Shown here one piece after another: positions 57,227-64,000 of a stretch of DNA of 64,000 bases. The notes below the pieces were generated by a model. The model did not search any database, was not told where the DNA came from, and saw nothing but the letters and a program-made list of their open reading frames with translations. Each line of letters starts with the position of its first letter. Within the stretch, counting starts at the first letter, position 1. The position numbers and the translations under genes were made by a program. This DNA is from Diaporthe sp. PMI_573 (lineage: Eukaryota; Ascomycota; Sordariomycetes; Diaporthales; Diaporthaceae), in the NCBI GenBank assembly GCA_021399435.1, contig JAJTUP010000002.1:496001-560000 (forward strand), read 5' to 3'.

Positions 57227-60200
57227 ACAGCAGCGAAGAGCCCCGTCAACCTCTCGGAGACCTTGCCTACGGGCCGACACCAGCCTCGACCTTTTAATCT
57301 ATAGTGCCACGCTATGGCTTTCACCCAGCAATCATGAGAGGCGTAGGAATCTCCACCATCTACATGTTTGGTTCTGGCAGATCTCGGCACGGCTGATGTA
57401 GATGAACTGGTATGGCGATGATCGCCCAGTGCCCTGGCCCATCACCAATCACGTTACACGCGCGAGTCCTCACATATCAGATGCAAAGTATGCCAAGAGC
57501 GAGCCGTCCTCTATGTTGGTGTTTCACTCCCTTAATTCGAAGTGATATTGGGGCGGCCGTCCTCCGCTGGCCGAAAAGGGAAAGGGGGAACCCGGGGGCA
57601 ATTTAGCCGCAGTGCTGGACCTTGGTCACGCGTGCGCCGTGCGCCTAGCACATCGCAGATTAAATGGCCGCCTCAGGTGATGGAAGCTTACACGCCAATA
57701 AGAGATTTCAATTACTTTTGCATCTGTCACGGAAAACGTGCCGGGGCGGTGACCCATGTGTTGTTGTACGACGGGACGCCTCCCGTACTTACCGTCCCCA
57801 GCCGCCCGGGACAAGAGTGCCGCATATTGTTGATTGCATGCCGAAAGCCGGATCTTGGTTTCGAGAACATTGCCTTAGATGGCGAAGAGTGGGAGCCGTT
57901 CGTTGTGATCCGTGGTTCGTCTCACCTCAACCTGTCGGCGTTTCTATTAAAATCTTCTAGAACACGGCACTCGTCTAGTTCTGCTCCGGCCCATATTTGA
58001 AACGTGACCCACGAGGGTGTCTTGGAGCCAGACACTAGTAAGCGGTTCACAGCCCTGGCATCTATAGATATTGCGGCGGCACCCCTTGGTAAGTCTGTCA
58101 CTGCCGCTGTTTCTCAGCGGGGACAATGCGTCGGCACTCAGTGGACCAAAATATTTGGTTCGTGTCACCTCCCCAGATTAAACTGAATGGATGGAAGCGC
58201 CGGCAGTAGATGATATCACCATACATAGTTTATGAATTGCGAGCGGCCTTAATCCATCTCACAGGCCCCTTGGCTTCGAAATACGATGTCTCCACAGTTT
58301 GTACTGACCAAGCGCCGCATCTCGATCGGAGAATTCGGTACGTTAGACCGATGTTGTGGCTATCGTCAGCCTCGTGAAGAATGCGAGGTCGAGCATCTGA
58401 GGTGGACTCAAGTGCCCTGGTGAGTCTGTGAGTGTTTGCTCCAGGAATTCGGATGACGGGACAATGTTCGCGGCGGCAGAGGCACCACTCCTCCCATCTG
58501 ATAACAGTCAGACGCCCAGGCGGCGAGGGGGTTGTATATGCGAAAATAGAAAGTTCGTTCGAAAGGCGAGAATCATGGGGAGAACACGCCACAGGCGAGG
58601 CGCGATAGAAAGTTTCCCAGTGATTTTTGGGTGCTCGGAGCTGCCAAGCAGGTTGGGATACTCCCATCTGACTACAAATTGCAGTACATAGTCCAAGCAA
58701 TCAGACTCCATCCAGCGAAACCAGGCCCAGTCACTGTAATTAGATACGAAGACATAGTCATCTAATTTTCAATGCTCAATATCAAAGCTTATTTGTGATA
58801 GCTTGGCGTCTTACCCGGACGTCCATTCCCTGTGCCGGGAACACAAAGTCGAGTCCACTCGCTGTTGGGTAGTTGTGTTCTCAAGCCAACCTGGCTGTGC
58901 CGGCCGCTCGAAGATGATCTTCTGAACTGGTGCGCTCAGGCTGAGCCAGCTAATTGGCCCAATCAATTTCCTTCTCCAGACGGCCCATGCTTTCTTGAAT
59001 GGGACGGCAGGGTTCCTCTTGCCAGCTTTCTTTAGGTTTTCGCAAGTCCATGCTTCGGCCATACGATCTCTATCAACTTCGACGACAGAACCGAATGGGT
59101 CGATATCGATATTCTACTTGAAGCTGTAGTACAGTGGGTCATAGGATTTTACAGCCGTTGGGAACGGTTGTTCGGCCTGTGAATCGACGTTACAGGCAAT
59201 GACCTGGGGACCTCGAGCGGAACCAACGGTCATAAGCGAGGAAATGGCAGACCGGGCCGTCTCAGCCTGCGAGAAAGAGTCTCAGAATCCCTCCACTGGG
59301 AGATTGCCAACAGCCTTCACTATGCGTCACGGTGCTCAGATATGGCTCCGAGAGCCTTCGTCCCTCTTGATGCCCAAGGTCTTCAAGTTACTCGACGTGT
59401 AGGACGATCTGGACTACGGCCCCTCGAATTCGGCCAGTGTCATATCTGGAGCCATAATTCCTCCATCGTCTTACCAAGCCACTCTCAGTCTCTTCGTTTT
59501 CAGTAACTGGTTAACGAAATACAAGTCTGCGGCGTTGCGGACAATCCTCCTGTCCGTGGAATTGGATGCTGTATTGTATGGAGGTCTAAGGCGCTTGCTG
59601 TTCCCAAAGTCAAAGACAGGGATTTATCCTGTGGGAGGCTATCCCAGAGTCGTGTGTGTAATTGAATGAGAATTATCGGCTCTCTTCATGGGTTTGGCCT
59701 ACAGTGGAAATCCCATGCCGTAAAACACAGTATGTGGCAACCGAGACTGAGATGACCCAATATCAGCTCACTGACACATTGCTAAGGAAGCAATGATAGT
59801 GAACAGTTAGTTCATGAGCAAGGATGATGTAAGTATCTGAGCACAAAGCGATTCGTGCCATGGCTCTGCAATAACCAAAAAGTACAAGGAGTATAACAAG
59901 GACATCATGCCCTTCATCTTCAGGGCTCCCGATCTTGGCAATGCACCACATAGTGCTCTGCCAGAACTTATGCAAATAAGAGAGGATTATGTTGAAGGAC
60001 GGCTACCCGTCACTGTTACAATGGCAAAGGAAAGCGGATTTCATCTCATGTATTGATCTGGTAAGACTGTTGCAATTCCAATCGGTCCACACACTGTCTT
60101 ATTAAGCTGGCTGAACCATCGCATCGAGCACCTCGGTACCTCAGCATGGGGGTGGGTTAGGCTTCCAACCAATCATAGAGGCCGTAACCAGGCTGAGCAA

Positions 60201-60317
60201 ACTAGATTAGGTAAGCCGTGTCTGAGCCGTCGGGAAGCTCCAAATGTTTGACGGCATCACTTTCAGGGCAGCGACAGCAGCACCAACTTCCAGCCATTGA
60301 TCTCTCCACAGCCCACC
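57227..60317. other. Long gene-poor region between LPMO and complex I subunit gene
   Basis: About 3.1 kb. Open stretches at 57664-58000 (+), 58230-58711 (-) and 58811-59062 (-) have protein-like parts but stops and no consistent splicing. They might be remnants of decayed genes. The right end holds the nuo-24 promoter. No transposon ends were seen. Confidence 0.4.
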
Positions 60318-61371
60318 ATGGCAAGCAAAATCGCCCCCCTAGCATTCAGAACGGCCGTCCGCTCCGCAAGGAGCTCGGCAAGGCCACAGACTCGCGCATT
60401 TTCCGTCACAACCTCAAGACCGAGCGACTCGCTCATGGTCGTACGTGCCACCCGAGACCCTCCTCCGTGTCCTGCCGTCACCACTCCCCCTCGGCGCGGG
60501 AACCCTCATGGACTGCCGTCGAGAGACAGTGTGCAGAAGCTAACCGGGCCTCTCATCGCAACAGCACCGAAACACACCCGACAACAACCCCAGCATCCCC
60601 TTCAAATTTACCGCCAAGAATGAAGCCGTCATCGCCGAGATCCTCAAGCGGTACCCACCACAATACAAGAAGGCCGCAGTCATGCCCATCCTGGACCTCG
60701 GCCAGCGCCAGCACGGCTTTACGAGCATCAGCGTCATGAACGAGGTCGCCCGCCTCCTTGATATGCCCCCCATGCGAGTCTACGAGGTCGCCTCCTTCTA
60801 TACCATGTACAACAGGACGCCGGTTGGCAAGTTCTTCGTCCAAGCCTGCACTACGGTAAGCCCGCTGTCATTCCTGCCTTGATGTTTAAGCAGACCTAGG
60901 GACATGGCGGAAAGGGATAAGGAAGAGAGGGAACCAAGCCACAAGACCACACAAGAGGAGGTCGCAGCAAGAACATAGAGCACCAACGCTGACATGGAAC
61001 CCAAACGCGCACAGACACCCTGCCAGCTCGGCGGCTGCGGCTCCGACTCGATCGTCAAGACGATCGAGGAGAGCCTAGGCATCAAGGCGGGCCAGACGAC
61101 GAAGGACGGGCTCTTCACCTTCATCGAGGTCGAGTGCCTGGGTGCCTGCGTCAACGCGCCCATGGTGCAGATCAACGACGACTACTACGAGGACCTGACG
61201 CCCGAGACCACACGGTCCCTGCTGACCGCATTGAGGGAGAGCGCGGGCGACGTGAGCAAGATCCCCAAGCCGGGCCCAATGACCGGCCGACAGACGTGCG
61301 AGAACAGCGCCGGGCAGACCACGCTGCTGAGCGAGCCCTACGGGACCGAGGTCACGAGGTCAGATCTGTGA
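60318..61371 (+). CDS. nuo-24: NADH:ubiquinone oxidoreductase 24-kDa subunit (NDUFV2/NuoE type)
   Basis: Three exons, 60318-60440, 60565-60855 and 61015-61371, with introns of 124 and 159 nt, give 256 aa. The N-terminus ([20 protein letters not shown]) is a basic mitochondrial presequence. The thioredoxin-like [2Fe-2S] domain has its four Cys ligands at C136 and C141 ([12 protein letters not shown], spanning the second intron) and C179 and C183 ([10 protein letters not shown]). [19 protein letters not shown] and [15 protein letters not shown] are typical of the family. The protein is part of the matrix arm of complex I, next to the FMN site, and carries cluster N1a. Both joins are phase 0. 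The gene symbol follows Neurospora use. Confidence 0.93.
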
Positions 61372-61735
61372 TTGGGGGATTACTAGGTGGGAGTGGGTCT
61401 CTTCACGTCTGAACTTCACGAAACGTGATGGTCTCATCATCGAGATTGGCGGGATCGAGAGTAGAACGGTAGACAGACGGCGTGTGGGCGATCTATGGAC
61501 GGGGACGGGGGAAAAGACATCAAAGAGAGCAGAGCACTGCTGGTTGTACATATGAATTTGTATTGCGCGTCATATCAAGACCTTTGTGAGACAATTTTGG
61601 CCCGGCAGCAGTGCTATCTTTTCTCGAGACAATGTGATCTCAGAAACCCTCGTCCGTTAATGCAAGAAACGCCAACCCCTGTTCCGAGGCATGAAATAAA
61701 TCAAATAAGCCGAGCTCGTCAAAAGCCCCGACCGT
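61372..61735. other. Intergenic spacer between nuo-24 and kelch gene 3' ends
   Basis: About 360 bp between convergent genes, with short ORFs only. Confidence 0.45.
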
Positions 61736-63643
61736 TCAAGACTCCCTCTTCTCCGCACCCAGCCTCAGGATCCAGCCGTCTCCCAACCTCTTGTTAGCAC
61801 CGTCAAGCCCGCCCCATACAACAATACCCCTCTCCTCGAGCTGGCCCATGTGGGCCGTGGCGAACCAGCCCCTCGGGCCGGGGCCCGGCGCCGCGGCGGC
61901 GTCGTCCTCGTCGTACGCCTCCGTCTCGACGCGGAACCACTTGCCCTCGACGGGCCTCTCCTGGCCCTTGCTGGCGCTCCTGCCCCTGCCGAACATGCCC
62001 ATGACGGACGAGGCGGCGGTGGCCCGGGGCAGCTCGTACGCCCAGATGTCGTCCCAGAACTTGCCGGCGGCCTCGTGGCCCGCGTCGCTGGGGTCCCGCT
62101 CGCCCAGGAGCAGGATCAGGTACTCCCTGCCGCCGGCTCCGCCGATCGTGACGGTCTGCATGCCCGCGACGCTGCGGTTGCCGGGCCAGTGCGGGTTGAC
62201 CGCCTCGGCCTTGAGGGGCACGCTGGCAGCCTCGTCCTTGTCCTCGCCGGCGGCCGCGTTCTCCTCTGCGGCCGCGACGAGGGGCGCGGCGGGGCTGTCG
62301 GCGAGCTCCGGGAAGACGCTCTTCCACTGGCCCTTGGCGCTGAGGACGACGTCCCGCTCGCTGCTGACGTTCTCGAAGGTGTCGACGCCGAGCTCGAGGT
62401 AGTCCAGCTGGCCGCCCTCCTCGCCCTCGCCGTTGAAGCCGCCGAACCTCCAGAGCCTGCCCCCCGCGATGCCGAGGCTCGTGCCCCCGCGCGGCTTGCC
62501 CGGCGCCGAGGGGAGCTCCTGCCACACCCTCGAGCGCACGTCGAAGGCCCAGGTGTCGTTGGCCCTGCCCTCGGCGAAGCACCCGCCGTGCACGATAACT
62601 GTGCCGTACCCGTCGTCGTCCTCGTCCCGGCTGTTGTTGGCGACCTGGCCCACGGCGGGGTTGTCGCCCTGCGCCCACTCGGCCCACGTGGCGGCCTTCG
62701 TATCCCTCCTTGTATCAAAGTCCCGCGGCTGGTCCATGCCGACTGCCGAGTGGTAGCTTCGCGCCGCGGGGTAGTGGTGCCTCTTGTCGGCGAAGGCGGG
62801 GGATATGGGGCCCGCCGCAGGGAGGAGGGGGTCGAGGTAGCTCCACAGGTGCGTCTTGGTGTCGAACACCCAGACCCGGCCGTGCTCCTCCAAAGGCGTG
62901 AGATCAGGGCCGCCGCGACCGCCAACGAGGAAGATACGGTTCCCGATGACGGCCGTGGCGTGTCCAACGCGGGGGCAGGGCACGTCGCCCAGGGACGAGC
63001 GGTCGATGTCTGCGTGGGCGAGGCCCTTGCCCTTGGAGCTGCTGGGGTCCGGGCCGTCGGCGATGTTCTCCGACCCGGTCACGACGTCGTCGGACCTCTC
63101 GGCCGAGGTGCCGAGGGGGACCTCAGCCAGGTCCTTCTCCTTGCTGTCGTCGTGGCCGTCGTCGCTGGGAGCGATGACAGTGGGGACCGGGGGCACCTCT
63201 TGCTTGGGGGCGGCCTTGGGCTTGACGGCGTAGTAATCGGCGCCGGCGCTGCTAAAGGGCAGGTTGATGATGTGCATGTCGTTGTCGACGGGCTTGCGGG
63301 GCCGGATCTCGCCGCCGAAGATGTAGGCGCTGCCGCCGACGACGTTGATCGAGTGGGATGACCGCGGCATCGGGGGGACGTCGATGCGCTCCCAGGTGGC
63401 CTTCTGTGTGGGCGTGCCCGGGTGTGCGGCGCCATATGGGAAGGCTGGCATCTTTGGGAGCCTGGACGAGAGGTCGGATAGATTGGGGAAGTTGGCGGGC
63501 ATCGAGGGCATCGCTGGCATTGCTGGCATGGCTGGCATGGCCGGCATGCCGGGGAGGTTTGGTCTGGGGATGTTGCCCACTTGGCCCTGGGCCTGGGCCA
63601 TCAGGTCGGTGGTCCGACGCTTGAGAGATCCGAATGTCTCCAT
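61736..63643 (-). CDS. Kelch-repeat protein (galactose oxidase-like beta-propeller)
   Basis: A single exon encodes 635 aa from ATG 63641-63643. The first ~80 residues contain a Pro/Met/Ala repeat (MPAMPAMPAMPAMPSMPA). Kelch blades then follow: PRSSHSINVVGGSAYIFGGE, PRVGHATAVIGNRIFLVGG, a blade at YHSAVG/YGTVIVHGG, PRGGTSLGIAGGRLWRFGGFNG, REYLILLLGERD and GWFATAHMGQLEERGIVVWGG. Long acidic or disordered insertions separate blades 1 and 2 and the later ones. There is no signal peptide, so an intracellular adaptor or scaffold role is likely. The exact partner is unknown. High third-position GC creates long antisense open frames (for example 61850-63361, plus strand). Confidence 0.88.
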   Translation of the reverse strand: METFGSLKRRTTDLMAQAQGQVGNIPRPNLPGMPAMPAMPAMPAMPSMPANFPNLSDLSSRLPKMPAFPYGAAHPGTPTQKATWERIDVPPMPRSSHSINVVGGSAYIFGGEIRPRKPVDNDMHIINLPFSSAGADYYAVKPKAAPKQEVPPVPTVIAPSDDGHDDSKEKDLAEVPLGTSAERSDDVVTGSENIADGPDPSSSKGKGLAHADIDRSSLGDVPCPRVGHATAVIGNRIFLVGGRGGPDLTPLEEHGRVWVFDTKTHLWSYLDPLLPAAGPISPAFADKRHHYPAARSYHSAVGMDQPRDFDTRRDTKAATWAEWAQGDNPAVGQVANNSRDEDDDGYGTVIVHGGCFAEGRANDTWAFDVRSRVWQELPSAPGKPRGGTSLGIAGGRLWRFGGFNGEGEEGGQLDYLELGVDTFENVSSERDVVLSAKGQWKSVFPELADSPAAPLVAAAEENAAAGEDKDEAASVPLKAEAVNPHWPGNRSVAGMQTVTIGGAGGREYLILLLGERDPSDAGHEAAGKFWDDIWAYELPRATAASSVMGMFGRGRSASKGQERPVEGKWFRVETEAYDEDDAAAAPGPGPRGWFATAHMGQLEERGIVVWGGLDGANKRLGDGWILRLGAEKRES

Positions 63644-64000
63644 GGCTGGTTTTGGTGCTGGGTTGGTGTTTTGTGAAGGTAGGCAAGGGTGGTGGAAGGG
63701 AGGGATGGAGGGAGTTTCGTCACTGGTTTATCTGGGGCGAGATGATGATGGATGGAGCTTGCACGGCTCTCTTTATTATTATCCTGGTGGCTGAGCCCGT
63801 CTGCGTGGTCTGTCGCAGTGGAGGAGCTGCGGTAATGAGCAGGGAGCTTCGCTGTGACGTAGGCGCGATCCGTATAACGGCTGATCTGCACTCGCTTCAG
63901 CCACGAGGACGCTCGGCTGATCTGCAGATAGACAGCGTGTAATCAAGGCAGCCACTTGAGAATTTCACAGCAAATAATGAAGATGCAGTCACTGAAACAG
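63644..64000. promoter_or_regulatory. Upstream region of the kelch gene, to window end
   Basis: About 360 bp that should include the kelch promoter. No other feature recognised before the window edge. Confidence 0.4.

Noticed and set aside
58230..58711. Cytochrome P450 fragment
   Set aside because: Only a vague resemblance; no heme-binding FxxGxxxC or ExxR motif is found nearby.
61850..63361. 503-codon plus-strand open frame
   Set aside because: It is fully antisense to the kelch gene; high third-position GC in that gene removes stops on the opposite strand. Its product is Val/Gly/Arg-rich without domains.
1..64000. CRISPR array or biosynthetic gene cluster
   Set aside because: No spaced direct repeats, and no polyketide synthase, NRPS or terpene synthase core genes; the organism is a eukaryote.

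Overview
The window is nuclear DNA of a filamentous ascomycete (Pezizomycotina, probably a Sordariomycete). The evidence is short GT-AG introns of about 50-160 nt with CTGAC/CTAAC-like branch points, single-gene spacing without operons, a complete fungal housekeeping gene set, a fungal NLR (STAND) gene, an AA9 LPMO, and a transposon whose stop codons look like repeat-induced point mutation (RIP). Species cannot be fixed from the sequence alone. Exon structures were worked out by hand from reading frame, splice consensus and family knowledge; for most spliced genes the exon lengths sum exactly to whole codons.

Layout. 0-2.1 kb: 3' end of a large disordered Ser/Arg-rich protein. 3.3-5.0 kb (-): secreted type-B carboxylesterase. 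7.0-9.9 kb (-): gamma-tubulin complex GCP3/Spc98/Alp6. 10.85-12.4 kb (+): SAGA subunit Hfi1/Ada1. 13.3-18.8 kb: a decaying accessory patch with an AT-rich tract, a Mak32-like PfkB kinase interrupted by one in-frame TGA, and a Helo-like/NACHT/ankyrin NLR broken by a one-base deletion in an A run and by a perfect 7-bp tandem duplication. 19.7-20.6 kb (+): RIB7 reductase of riboflavin synthesis. 21.2-21.9 kb (-): a five-exon profilin gene with 13- and 16-nt exons. 22.27-24.12 kb: a complete pogo/Fot1-type transposon with 43-bp terminal inverted repeats (TIRs), TA duplication and seven in-frame stops. 25.2-29.7 kb (+): replication checkpoint mediator Mrc1. 31-38 kb: small Cys-rich protein, TPR protein, a Cys-rich protein ending in a Zn2Cys6 cluster, an orphan ORF and a tRNA gene with a long intron. 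40.7-41.6 kb (-): GH128-type secreted glucanase-like protein. 43.8-45.9 kb (+): MFS transporter. 46.1-47.3 kb (-): membrane J-protein. 48.2-50.5 kb (-): autophagy E1 Atg7. 51.3-52.6 kb (+): dCMP deaminase. 53.1-53.3 kb (-): conserved-looking 65-aa membrane protein. 56.2-57.1 kb (-): AA9 LPMO. 60.3-61.4 kb (+): complex I 24-kDa subunit. 61.7-63.6 kb (-): kelch protein.

The genes do not form a pathway cluster. Most are housekeeping genes (cytoskeleton, transcription, replication checkpoint, autophagy, nucleotide and vitamin synthesis, respiration). Three secreted enzymes (esterase, GH128, LPMO) suit a saprotrophic or plant-associated life. The most unusual material is the 13-19 kb patch of broken genes, the RIP-marked transposon, and the tRNA-like gene. 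I found no clearly new multi-gene system.
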